A stretch of DNA of 64,000 bases from Helicobacter sp. 16-1353 (GTDB lineage: Bacteria; Campylobacterota; Campylobacteria; Campylobacterales; Helicobacteraceae), in contig NZ_NHYM01000004.1 in assembly GCF_003288815.1 (NCBI RefSeq), forward strand, positions 1 to 64,000, read 5' to 3'. Every line of letters starts with the position of its first letter. The first letter of the stretch is position 1. The notes beneath the pieces are model-generated. The model made no database searches and had not been told where the DNA came from. It was given only the letters and a program-made list of their open reading frames with translations. This document shows, piece after piece, positions 42,307 through 51,140 of the stretch. The position numbers and the translations under genes were made by a program.

Positions 42307-44499
42307 TTAAGAAATAATTTCTCTTATTCCCTTTGAATTTGGTGGCGATAAAAAGCCTTCTTTCTCTAAAGATTCTATAATATTTGCAGCCTTATTAAAG
42401 CCTATCCCCAATGCTCTTTGTAGATAGCTTATAGAGGTTTTTTGAGTTGATGTTATTATCTCTTTCGCTTTATTTATATACTCCTCTTCTGTGGTTGGCA
42501 TAGTATTCATTAAGGTTTGTTGGGTTGCTTCTTTTGGTTCCAAAGAAAAAAACTCATCATATTCTACTTTTTGCTGATTGCGAATAAAATCCGCAACCCT
42601 TTCTATTTCTTTTTCATTGCTATAAGGTGCGTGGAATCTTGTAATAGAATTTGTATTTGAAAATAGCATATCGCCATTTCCAAGTAATGATTCAGCACCT
42701 GTTTTATCTAAGATAACCTTAGAATCCATCTGCGAGCCAACACGATAGCTTATTTTTGATGGAAGATTGCTTTTGATTAATCCCGTTACGACATTCACAG
42801 TTGGTCTTTGGGTGGCGATTATTAGGTGGATTCCACTCGCTCTTGCCTTACTTGCAAGAGATATTAAATACTGCTCGGCATCTTTTCCGCCCATAATCAT
42901 CAAATCTGCAAATTCATCAATAATTATTACGATATATGGAAGTTGTTCTAAATCTTGTTGTTTGGCGATTTCATTGTAACCTATAATATTTTTCACACCT
43001 GCTTCATTCATAACTTCATATCGTCTATTCATTTCATCAACTGCTTTACTTAGGGCGATTACGGCTTTTTTAGAATCTGTAATAATAGGAGTAAGCAAAT
43101 GCGGAATATCCTTATATAAACTTAACTCAACCCTTTTTGGGTCAATCATAATAAAGCGTAAATCTTTTGGTGTTTTCTTATAAAGTAGAGACAAAATCAT
43201 TCCATTTAAACCAACACTTTTTCCACTGCCTGTTGTTCCAGCTATTAAAAGATGGGGTAATTTTGCTAAATCTTGGACTACAGGTCTGCCGATAATATCC
43301 TTTCCAAGCACAATTGCTAAACTAGCATTTGAATGGACAAATTCATCACTCTCAAAAATCTCTCGTATATAAATAGTTTGGATTGTATTATTTGGAATCT
43401 CGATTCCAACTACATCTTTCCCCGGAATTGGAGCTTGAATCCTAATACTCTTTGCTTTAAGTGCCATCGATAAATCATCTTGAAGCCCTTGTATCCTAGA
43501 TACTTTTACATCATAGGCAGGGCGAAACTCAAAAGTCGTTACCACAGGACCGCTATAAATATCTGCTATATCACCATTTATTTTAAAAACCCTTAATTTA
43601 TTAATTAGATTATTTGCTTTTAAATCAGCTTCACCATCATCAATATCAATTCTTTGCAATCTTGGTTTATCTAATAAATCTGTAGGTGGCAGGACAAATT
43701 CGCCATCTTGTAAAGATTCTTTTATAATTTCTACAGAATCCACTATAAAATCATTTTGTTTATTGTAAGAATCTTGGGTAGATTGAATATATTGATTATT
43801 ATCTAGTTGATTACTATCTTGAAGCTCTTTTTTATCCGTATTTATAGATTTATTATTATTTATATTTTCTTTAATTATGATTTGTTCTTGCGAATTCATA
43901 GTTTGTGTTAATTTATTTGCATTCATCTTAGCCAATCTCAATCGTTCAGCTAAGGTTTGAGGTGGATTCTGCTTAATATCTACATCATTTAGATTCTGCT
44001 TTGCTGTATGATTTGATAATCTTGTTTCTGTTGATTGTAAGGTAGATTCTGTATTGCGATTTAGTGGCTCTCTAGCAATTGGTTCTCTAGTCGGTTCTGT
44101 TTTATGTAGCTCTATTATTGGAGCTGAATCTTGCTCTTTTTTAGCACTAGATTCATAAAAATTTCTATAAGAGAGTATGTCATTATCATCTTTGATATAA
44201 TCGAGATTAAAATCATCATTTTTTATCTTTGTTGTTTTTATAACAATATCACTAGGGCGTTTGGAATCTTGTAATTTTTGTGCTCGAATCCTATCTGCTT
44301 CTTCTTTAAATTCGATTTCTATTAACTCATCATCACTCAATTCTTTCCTATTTCTATTTCTTTCCTCCGCTTCTTTTAATCGCTTTATAATAGGGCTATT
44401 TGCTGTTATAACAGAATCTTTGCGTCTAAAAGTTGGCGATTCTTTTGGTGTGTTAACTTGCTCTTGTTCTTTTTTAATAAGTCGAATTTCATTATCCAT
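42307..44499 (-). CDS. ftsK: DNA translocase FtsK without a visible membrane domain
   Basis: The motor domain is complete: the Walker A motif HLLIAGTTGSGKSVGLNGM, Walker B YIVIIIDEFADLMIMGGKD, and ATQRPTVNVVTG; the gamma winged-helix domain closes the protein (TSISYLQRALGIGFNKAANI). FtsK pumps DNA at the septum to resolve chromosome dimers. However, residues 1-275 are hydrophilic (Glu/Lys/Asn/Ser-rich) and contain none of the four membrane helices normally found at the N-terminus. No in-frame extension exists upstream, where a divergent gene begins. A separate membrane-anchoring partner or a second FtsK elsewhere is possible. Confidence 0.92.
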   Translation of the reverse strand: MDNEIRLIKKEQEQVNTPKESPTFRRKDSVITANSPIIKRLKEAEERNRNRKELSDDELIEIEFKEEADRIRAQKLQDSKRPSDIVIKTTKIKNDDFNLDYIKDDNDILSYRNFYESSAKKEQDSAPIIELHKTEPTREPIAREPLNRNTESTLQSTETRLSNHTAKQNLNDVDIKQNPPQTLAERLRLAKMNANKLTQTMNSQEQIIIKENINNNKSINTDKKELQDSNQLDNNQYIQSTQDSYNKQNDFIVDSVEIIKESLQDGEFVLPPTDLLDKPRLQRIDIDDGEADLKANNLINKLRVFKINGDIADIYSGPVVTTFEFRPAYDVKVSRIQGLQDDLSMALKAKSIRIQAPIPGKDVVGIEIPNNTIQTIYIREIFESDEFVHSNASLAIVLGKDIIGRPVVQDLAKLPHLLIAGTTGSGKSVGLNGMILSLLYKKTPKDLRFIMIDPKRVELSLYKDIPHLLTPIITDSKKAVIALSKAVDEMNRRYEVMNEAGVKNIIGYNEIAKQQDLEQLPYIVIIIDEFADLMIMGGKDAEQYLISLASKARASGIHLIIATQRPTVNVVTGLIKSNLPSKISYRVGSQMDSKVILDKTGAESLLGNGDMLFSNTNSITRFHAPYSNEKEIERVADFIRNQQKVEYDEFFSLEPKEATQQTLMNTMPTTEEEYINKAKEIITSTQKTSISYLQRALGIGFNKAANIIESLEKEGFLSPPNSKGIREIIS

Positions 44500-44666
44500 A
44501 TTATTTTGCTCGTATTGTTTGTTAAAAATTAATTTATAATTATAACATAGCTTAAAACCTTGATTTTATACATATATTCATAATATTCGCTTTAAAATAA
44601 GTAGCTATTTAAAATTAACAATCTAAATATGTTAAAATATGCGATTATATAATATTTGTAAAGTAG

Positions 44667-44849
44667 ATGAAAATGATGAAAAAAGTTGCATTAGAGGATT
44701 TTATAAAGCAACCTAAGGATAGCGATGCCTTAGTAACATTAAATGAGTCTCCACTTTTTATATTTGTGAAAGATACAAAAGAAATACTACAAATAATCAA
44801 ACCTAAAAAATTATCAGCAAAAGAGTCTTCAAAATGCACGGAAAAATAG
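44667..44849 (+). CDS. Small hypothetical protein, first gene of a coupled pair
   Basis: The 60-residue product (MKMMKKVALEDFIKQPK start) is charged with a short hydrophobic strand (SPLFIFV). It overlaps the next gene by 16 bp, so translation is probably coupled. There is a loose resemblance to the shape of Phd-type antitoxins, but not enough to claim it. Confidence 0.5.
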   Translation: MKMMKKVALEDFIKQPKDSDALVTLNESPLFIFVKDTKEILQIIKPKKLSAKESSKCTEK

Positions 44850-46282
44850 TGCAGTATTCTCACGATACAGGAATTGGGATAATAATCAATGCATCAAAAA
44901 AATTATTTGATTTTAAACTACAAAATTGGCACGATAATACAAAGATTCCAGAAATAGACCTTTTAGTGGAATTTAGATTAGAAGATGAAAATCACAATGT
45001 AATAGATGTTCGTAGCTCAAAATATCAAAAATTTGGCGAAGATAGTATCGTAAAAGAGCGGGATTTTTGGAAAACAAATAGCGATGATGAATTAGAAAAG
45101 CTAGAATCTAATGTCTTTGATGAATTGGTTATGGAAACCTATAAAAAAACAGATTATATGATTATAAGCCACATACAAACAAGCATTTCTATCGATAAAT
45201 TTATACAATATCATTTTGAGAACGAAACACAAATCATCAAAATCGCATATAAATTTCCCATTGATGGGTATGAAAAACTTGATTATCGTATTGTTAGTAG
45301 ATTTTTAAAACGAACTTTGGATTCTCTAATATACACCGATAAGCGAATCACAAGGGATACATTTTCTGTTTATTTGCAAGTATTTAGCAAATTGCAATAT
45401 TTTATGACAGCATTCTACAAAGCCCAGCAAGATTCCAAAAAGGTTTTTGAGGAATATTTTTTACCACATCAATTATATTTGAATGCAGCAAATAGAAAGC
45501 TTTTGAATCTAAAAGATGATATTCTACGATTGGAAACAAGAAAGAGAAATATTAAAAGTGAGATTTATGCAATCAATATTAAACTAACTAACACGGGAAT
45601 AAAGAATGAGCAAATATTGAAAGAGAAAATAATAAAATTAGATTCCCAGCACAAAGAATGCACCAAAAACATAGAGGTTTTAAAGAAAATCCAAGAACGA
45701 GTTGCAAATCTCATAACATTATTTATAAAAACCTATGAAAAAGATTTTTTAATACGATTTGACAAGGTAAAAGAACAAATTTTTGAGCATATAAAAAATG
45801 CACTAAATATTACTATCACTTCACTAGATAATAAAATGTGGCAGCTTGGAATGAGGAGTGAGCCTATCAAAAATCACTTTTTTAAACTTCAAAGTAGCTA
45901 TTCATTTTGCACTTTAGCTTTTATACAGCAGTATATAAAAACACTTGATAAAAATAAACTAAGCGATAATGATAAATTACTAAGTATGTATATCAATAAA
46001 TATACAGAAAAAAATACAAAGAGAATTTTGATTGTTTCTAATAGAATCGAATTTGAGATGAAATTAAAGATTGATATTTTGAGAGAATATAAAGATTTTT
46101 TGGTAACACAAATAAATAAAAAAATGGAATATCTAATAATAATAACAAATCAAAAATTCGACTTTGTGATAATAGATAATAATATGAAAGAAGATAAGCC
46201 AATCGAAATGATAGTGCAAGGTAAAAGCACAAAATTAAATAAAGATTCTACTTTTATTTTAGTTCAAAGCGAGAGCAAATAA
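44834..46282 (+). CDS. Unrecognised protein: cold-shock-like domain, coiled coil, receiver-like C-terminus
   Basis: No family is recognised for the 482 residues as a whole. Residues 1-62 (MHGKIVQYSHDTGIGIIINA, then LLVEFRLEDENHNVIDV) resemble an OB/cold-shock fold. Residues about 215-300 are a coiled coil (DDILRLETRKRNIKSEIY region). Residues about 395-480 resemble a degenerate response-regulator receiver: RILIVSNRIEF lacks the acidic pair, but FDFVIIDNNMKEDKPIEMI keeps the Asp-strand pattern. A role in RNA binding or signalling is speculative. Confidence 0.6.
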   Translation: MHGKIVQYSHDTGIGIIINASKKLFDFKLQNWHDNTKIPEIDLLVEFRLEDENHNVIDVRSSKYQKFGEDSIVKERDFWKTNSDDELEKLESNVFDELVMETYKKTDYMIISHIQTSISIDKFIQYHFENETQIIKIAYKFPIDGYEKLDYRIVSRFLKRTLDSLIYTDKRITRDTFSVYLQVFSKLQYFMTAFYKAQQDSKKVFEEYFLPHQLYLNAANRKLLNLKDDILRLETRKRNIKSEIYAINIKLTNTGIKNEQILKEKIIKLDSQHKECTKNIEVLKKIQERVANLITLFIKTYEKDFLIRFDKVKEQIFEHIKNALNITITSLDNKMWQLGMRSEPIKNHFFKLQSSYSFCTLAFIQQYIKTLDKNKLSDNDKLLSMYINKYTEKNTKRILIVSNRIEFEMKLKIDILREYKDFLVTQINKKMEYLIIITNQKFDFVIIDNNMKEDKPIEMIVQGKSTKLNKDSTFILVQSESK

Positions 46283-46307
46283 ATTAATATTTTACAAGGA
46301 AAGTAAA

Positions 46308-47144
46308 TTGAATATAAAAAAGATTCTTAAAAATATCTTGGGCGAGGGCGTAGTAGGCAAAATGCGAAATATAAAAAATCTATATTTCGATGGATACAGC
46401 ACAAAGATTTATTCCCAAGAGGGCGAAGATATGATTTTGGGGCGGATTTTTACCAAGCAAAAGGGAATCTATGTCGATGTGGGGGCTCATCACCCATTTA
46501 GATTCTCCAATACTTATCTATTTTATAAACGCGGTTGGCGTGGGATAAATATCGATTGTATGCCAAATAGTATGAATCTTTTTAAAAAATTTAGACCACA
46601 AGACATAAATATCGAAGTCGCTATAGGGGGGGGCAGTAAGCAAGAATTAACCTACTATATATTTAACGAACCTGCTTTAAATACATTTTCCAAAGATATT
46701 GCCACTAGGCTAGAAAATCACCCAACTTACAAGCTAATCGCCACTAAAAAAATCAAAATGCAAACACTGGCTAGTATCTTGGATGAGAATCTAAATACAA
46801 TTTTAGAAAGGCTGAATATAGCGGAATCTAGCAAACTGAAAAATGAGTCGAAAAATGGCGAATCTAACGCAGAATCTAAAAACATGGAATCTAATGCTGT
46901 AAAATCTAAAGTGGAATCTAATAAAATAGATTTTTTAAGCATTGATGTTGAGGGGCTTGATTTGGAAGTTTTAAAATCAAATAATTGGGAAAAATATCGC
47001 CCAAAAGTGGTGCTAGTGGAGAGCTATTTGCGTGATTTAGACGATTTAAGAAATAATGAAGTTTATAATTTTTTGAGCGATAAAAATTATGCTATCCTTG
47101 CGAAAACCTTTAATACAATGATTTTTCAAACAAAAGATAAATAA
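46308..47144 (+). CDS. FkbM-family methyltransferase, phase-variable
   Basis: The 278-residue protein contains the FkbM SAM-dependent fold: YSQEGEDMILGRIF, GIYVDVGAHHPFRFSNTY, then FLSIDVEGLDLEVLKSNNW. Such enzymes O-methylate surface glycans or small molecules. A G8 tract (46626-46633) encodes Gly-Gly-Gly at residues 107-109; with eight G the frame is open, with seven or nine it would stop early. A Ser/Glu/Asn/Lys tract (about 172-206) is inserted before the last motif. The start is TTG after AAGGAAAG. Confidence 0.85.
   Translation: MNIKKILKNILGEGVVGKMRNIKNLYFDGYSTKIYSQEGEDMILGRIFTKQKGIYVDVGAHHPFRFSNTYLFYKRGWRGINIDCMPNSMNLFKKFRPQDINIEVAIGGGSKQELTYYIFNEPALNTFSKDIATRLENHPTYKLIATKKIKMQTLASILDENLNTILERLNIAESSKLKNESKNGESNAESKNMESNAVKSKVESNKIDFLSIDVEGLDLEVLKSNNWEKYRPKVVLVESYLRDLDDLRNNEVYNFLSDKNYAILAKTFNTMIFQTKDK
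46626..46633 (+). repeat. G8 homopolymer inside the FkbM gene
   Basis: Eight consecutive G residues lie in the coding sequence. Runs of this length slip often in Campylobacterota, switching genes on and off. Here the frame is ON. Confidence 0.9.
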
Positions 47145-47202
47145 TTTCTTGGCAAATTTGGGGCGATTTATCCAAGTTAAATTAATAGAAAATGGAGTGC
47201 AA

Positions 47203-47511
47203 ATGAAAATCCACATAATAACCACAACCTTTGGAGATTTAAGCGAAGCAGAAAAGATTAGGGATTTGCTACTTGGCGATTATCTTAGCTCTTGCATTCA
47301 AATCCAAAAAATCCAAAGTAGCTATATTTGGCAAGATAAAATCTACAATGAAACAGAATATAAAATGTCGATAAAAACCACCAAAAAGAATCTTAAAAAG
47401 CTAAAAAATAGGATTCTCTCCACGCATTCATACGAGATTCCAGAGATTTTGATTTATAAGGCAAAAAGCACGAAAAAATATCTAAAATGGCATAAAAGTA
47501 GCATAAAATAG
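47203..47511 (+). CDS. cutA: CutA-like divalent-ion tolerance protein
   Basis: Starting at MKIHIITTTFGDLSEAEKI after GGAGTGCAA, the 102-residue protein matches CutA1: a trimeric ferredoxin-like fold with SYIWQDKIYNETEYKMSIKT and a conserved SYEIPEILIYKA near the end. Biochemical role is poorly defined (copper/divalent ion tolerance in E. coli). The ORF opens further upstream at 47149, but the internal Met has the ribosome-binding site and the family start. Confidence 0.88.
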   Translation: MKIHIITTTFGDLSEAEKIRDLLLGDYLSSCIQIQKIQSSYIWQDKIYNETEYKMSIKTTKKNLKKLKNRILSTHSYEIPEILIYKAKSTKKYLKWHKSSIK

Positions 47512-47514
47512 AAT

Positions 47515-48558
47515 CTAAAAACTTGTTAGCTCATTATACATACTATCTCGTAATACAGGGACAAAACCAGCATCTTTTATTTGAAAAATAAGCTCTTCTT
47601 TGCTAAGCCCTTTTTTGCTATTTGCTCCACCTGCACTTTGGATATTTTCTTTTTCAATCGTGCCATCAATATCATTTGCACCAAATTCCTGTGCAACAAG
47701 TGCTAGATTCAATCCTAAAGTCGCCCAATATGCCTTTATATTTGGTATATTTGGGAGTAAGATTCTACTTATTGCAATAGTTTTTAAAATCTCAATTCCA
47801 CTTGGAAAATTATTAACATTTAAAAAATTATTTTGTTTTTGATATAGCAATGGAATAAACGCATTAAATCCCCCGGTTTTATCCTGCAATTCGCGGATTC
47901 TCAATATATGGCTTATTCTATGCTCTTTAGATTCTATATGTCCAAAAAGCATTGTTGCATTGCTTTTATAGCCCATATTATGCCAAATGGAGTGAATCTT
48001 TAGCCAATTATCGCTATCAACCTTTCCTTTACAAATTTTTTCTCTAATTTCTTTATCAAATATTTCAGCTCCGCCACCGGGCATAGAATCTACACCAGAA
48101 TCTTTCATATCATTTAAAATCATTTCGTAGGATTTATTAAATTTTCTATGCAAAAAATCCACTTCCGCGGCTGTCATAGCTTTAATATGAATATCATTAA
48201 ATTTTTGCTTTATGGTTCTAAAAATATCAAAATACCATTCATATAGATAGTTTGGATTATGTGCACTAACAATGTGAAATTCTCTAGCACCTCGCTCATA
48301 GGCACTTTTTGTATCGCTTAATATTTCTTCTTTTGTCATCTCATAAGGATTTGGATTTTTTCTATGTGATGAAAATGCACAAAACTTACAAATATCTACA
48401 CAAATATTGCTTGGATTTATATGTCTATTCATATTGAAATAAACCTTATTTTTATGAAGATTTTGTCGAATATCATCAGCAAGATTCCCAAGTGTAAATA
48501 AATCATAATCATATAATTTAACTAAGTTTTTGACACTCAAATCATCTAAATCAATCAT
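47515..48558 (-). CDS. mqnE: Aminofutalosine synthase MqnE (radical SAM)
   Basis: The 347-residue radical SAM enzyme has the cluster motif CVDICKFCAF (Cx3Cx2C), then the MqnE-type SMPGGGAEIFDKEIREKIC and NATMLFGHIESKEHRISHI, and GGFNAFIPLLYQ. It adds an adenosyl radical to the enolpyruvyl benzoate substrate, an early step of the futalosine route to menaquinone used by Helicobacter and Campylobacter. It converges on cutA with 3 bp between the stops. Confidence 0.92.
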   Translation of the reverse strand: MIDLDDLSVKNLVKLYDYDLFTLGNLADDIRQNLHKNKVYFNMNRHINPSNICVDICKFCAFSSHRKNPNPYEMTKEEILSDTKSAYERGAREFHIVSAHNPNYLYEWYFDIFRTIKQKFNDIHIKAMTAAEVDFLHRKFNKSYEMILNDMKDSGVDSMPGGGAEIFDKEIREKICKGKVDSDNWLKIHSIWHNMGYKSNATMLFGHIESKEHRISHILRIRELQDKTGGFNAFIPLLYQKQNNFLNVNNFPSGIEILKTIAISRILLPNIPNIKAYWATLGLNLALVAQEFGANDIDGTIEKENIQSAGGANSKKGLSKEELIFQIKDAGFVPVLRDSMYNELTSF

Positions 48559-48773
48559 ACTTTATACCTTAGTAAATTTTATTTTTCGTTGGAAATTCTA
48601 GCATATTTTATTATCAAACATAATAAAATAGAATATTATAGTTGGAATATTATTTGCTTTTTTAATATAAATCTTAAGATAAATGGGCAAGATTTTGTAT
48701 AATTGATTTATATTAGTCAAGATTTAGAATATAATTGCGATATTTATGTGTAATTTTCGCCTAAGGTTAAAGA

Positions 48774-49589
48774 ATGAATCCATTTAGTGATGCAAAAAAT
48801 GTATTTTTAGAAAAAGTTGATAATATGGATTATATTGATTTAGACATCAATATAACCGCTAGAAGCAAATTAGAACAGCTAATAAAAAAAGTTCCATTTC
48901 AAATTGTTATTTTGACAGGGAAACCCGGAGTTGGAAAAAGCTATCTCATACAACAATTAGCAAGGAGCATTCCGCCTGAAACCTTACATATACAACTTTT
49001 TCCTTTTTTATCATTAAATGGATTCTTAGCACAACTTCATTTAAAGTTTCTGCCACATTTGCCAATAAATAAAAATATGACAAGAGATGAGTTTTTCAAA
49101 AGTTTCTCTACGAATTTACCTAAGAATGATTTAAGTCCCACAATCATAATTGATGAGGTTCAACTTTATGGAGATAAAGAGCTTGAAGTTATAAGAATGC
49201 TTTCGGATTGTCGAGTATTTCGATTTATATTAGTAACTCACGCATTAAAACACAAAGAAGTATTAAATGAAAGTTATTTTACTTCAAGAATTTGGGATAA
49301 AATCATAATCGACCAATTAGATGTGAAAAATGTTCGACTTTTTGTAACACAAAAGCTAACTAAAGCTAGATTGGAATCTGTTCTAAACCTACTCAATGAT
49401 AGCCATTATAAATTTATGTATAAACAAACAAGTGGAAATCTAAGACTATTAACTAGAATGTGCTTTTTATTATTCGATATTTGTGAATATTATTATAGTG
49501 TCGAGCCTACCACATTTCACAAAAATATTATTCCTAAGAAATACATAGAAATGGCTGCCATAGAATTAGGGGGGCTGGATGCAAGGTAA
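48774..49589 (+). CDS. ExeA-like AAA ATPase
   Basis: The 271-residue P-loop ATPase has Walker A LTGKPGVGKSYLIQQLA, Walker B TIIIDEVQLYGDKELEVI and a sensor-type region (FRFILVTHALKHKEVL), resembling the AAA_22/ExeA group that works with membrane partners in cell-envelope assembly. It ends overlapping the start of the SH3 protein gene by 11 bp, so the two are probably made together. The target is unknown. Confidence 0.75.
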   Translation: MNPFSDAKNVFLEKVDNMDYIDLDINITARSKLEQLIKKVPFQIVILTGKPGVGKSYLIQQLARSIPPETLHIQLFPFLSLNGFLAQLHLKFLPHLPINKNMTRDEFFKSFSTNLPKNDLSPTIIIDEVQLYGDKELEVIRMLSDCRVFRFILVTHALKHKEVLNESYFTSRIWDKIIIDQLDVKNVRLFVTQKLTKARLESVLNLLNDSHYKFMYKQTSGNLRLLTRMCFLLFDICEYYYSVEPTTFHKNIIPKKYIEMAAIELGGLDAR

Positions 49590-50214
49590 ATATAGAATTT
49601 ATCTTTCATATTTCATAGTAATACTAATTGGAATCTTACTTTATTTATTTTTCATATTTTTCATATCATATAAAATAGATGATGAATTAGAAACATTAAG
49701 CGATAAAGAAATTATCACAAAAGATTTAGAACAATCCCCAATAGAATTAGAAACATCAATTATAATAGATTCAAATGCTACATTAAAACAAGATTCTGCA
49801 ATAGAAAATCCAGAACAAATCTATACAATCAAAGCCGATGTTTTAAATATAAGGGAAGAGCCAAATACACAATCAAAGATTATAAAACAATATGTGCAAG
49901 ATGATAATATCATAATCACAAACATCAAAGATGGTTGGGGTGAGCTAAAAAATGGCGGATTTGCGTATATGGAATTACTAAGTAAAAATAATAATCCAAA
50001 TGCAAAAATAGCACCTGATACGGGAGTGCAAATCTATACAATCAAAGCCGATGTTTTAAATATAAGGGAAGAGCCAAATACACAATCAAAGATTATAGAC
50101 AAGCTTCTTAAAGATGAAAAAGTCCAAATACGAAACATAGATAAAGATTGGGGAGAATTGCTTGGTGGCGGATATGTGTATATGGAACTATTAGAAGAAA
50201 GCGATTTTGATTGA
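49579..50214 (+). CDS. Membrane-anchored protein with two bacterial SH3 domains
   Basis: The 211-residue protein has one N-terminal membrane helix (about 8-31), an acidic linker, and two SH3b repeats (about 81-135 and 152-207), each beginning IYTIKADVLNIREEPNTQSK and ending with a Gly-Gly-Tyr/Phe-type strand (GGFAYMELL, GGYVYMELL). SH3b domains often bind peptidoglycan. The start overlaps the ATPase gene; its stop overlaps the TTG start of aroE. Confidence 0.82.
   Translation: MQGKYRIYLSYFIVILIGILLYLFFIFFISYKIDDELETLSDKEIITKDLEQSPIELETSIIIDSNATLKQDSAIENPEQIYTIKADVLNIREEPNTQSKIIKQYVQDDNIIITNIKDGWGELKNGGFAYMELLSKNNNPNAKIAPDTGVQIYTIKADVLNIREEPNTQSKIIDKLLKDEKVQIRNIDKDWGELLGGGYVYMELLEESDFD
49816..49884 (+). 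repeat. 69-bp direct repeat, copy A
   Basis: Identical over 69 bp to 50029-50097, 213 bp (71 codons) away. It encodes the start of the first SH3b domain. Confidence 0.95.
50029..50097 (+). repeat. 69-bp direct repeat, copy B
   Basis: Second exact copy; it encodes the start of the second SH3b domain. Recombination between the copies would delete exactly one domain in frame. Confidence 0.95.
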
Positions 50215-51032
50215 AACTTTTTGCCGTTTTTGGGAATCCAATAAATCACTCAAAATCTCCAATATTACATAATTTTGTATTCTACAAATTAGGAATTGAT
50301 GCACGATATATCCGCTATTTATTGGAATCTAGCGATAATTTTAGAGATTTATTTTTTTCACTTGGTTTAAATGGAGCTAATATCACACTCCCTTATAAAG
50401 AATCCTTAGTAAAATATTGTGATGAAATACGAGGAATTGCCAAAAATATTGGTGCGATAAATACTATTGTGCGAGAAGATTCTAATCTTATTGGATACAA
50501 CACAGATGGGATTGGATTCTACAAAAATATAGAAAATGAAAATATTAAAAATGCTCTAATACTAGGTGCTGGAGGCAGTGCAAGGGTGATTGCATTTGTA
50601 TTAAGGCAACATAATATTAATGTAAATATTGCAAATAGAAACTCTAAGAATCTAGATTTTTTCCACAACAATGGCTTTAAAGTATGCCTAAATAACGAGA
50701 TTGTATATAATGAAAGTTTTGACATCATCATTAATGCAACCTCATCATCAATAAATGATAGTTTGCCCATTCCACGCAATAATTTGGAAAATCTATTTAG
50801 CAAAACAAACATTGCTTTTGATTTGATGTATGGCAGGGAGTGTAGATTTCTAGAGTTAGCAAAGATAGAGAATCTAAAAAGGAATAATCTAAAAACACAA
50901 AATATAAAAATAATAGATGGTTCAAAAATGCTTTTATATCAAGCAATATCCGCTTCAAGTCTTTTTCTAAACATAGAGGAAAATATTATCGCCAAACCTA
51001 TGAAAGAAATGTATAGCATTATAAATCTTTGA
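50211..51032 (+). CDS. aroE: Shikimate dehydrogenase
   Basis: The 273-residue enzyme reduces 3-dehydroshikimate with NADPH. The substrate motifs GNPINHSKSPILHN and NITLPYKE (with the catalytic Lys) and the NADP motif ILGAGGSARVIA are present, then DLMYGRECRFLELA. The start is TTG overlapping the stop of the SH3 gene. I recall an SH3 gene beside aroE in H. pylori as well. Confidence 0.95.
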   Translation: MKLFAVFGNPINHSKSPILHNFVFYKLGIDARYIRYLLESSDNFRDLFFSLGLNGANITLPYKESLVKYCDEIRGIAKNIGAINTIVREDSNLIGYNTDGIGFYKNIENENIKNALILGAGGSARVIAFVLRQHNINVNIANRNSKNLDFFHNNGFKVCLNNEIVYNESFDIIINATSSSINDSLPIPRNNLENLFSKTNIAFDLMYGRECRFLELAKIENLKRNNLKTQNIKIIDGSKMLLYQAISASSLFLNIEENIIAKPMKEMYSIINL

Positions 51033-51140
51033 AATTTTTAGATAATTCTAAAAAGAGAAATAATAATTTTAAATCTTTTTATATTTTATTTATAAATTTG
51101 TAATAAAATATAAATGTTTAAACTAAATTTTAAAGGAAAG

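Noticed and set aside
44667-44849. Antitoxin of a toxin-antitoxin pair
   Set aside because: The partner is a 482-residue multidomain protein, unlike known toxins, and similarity to Phd is only impressionistic.
49569-49574. G6 run at the end of the ATPase gene as phase-variable
   Set aside because: Six bases is short and slippage would affect only the last few codons.
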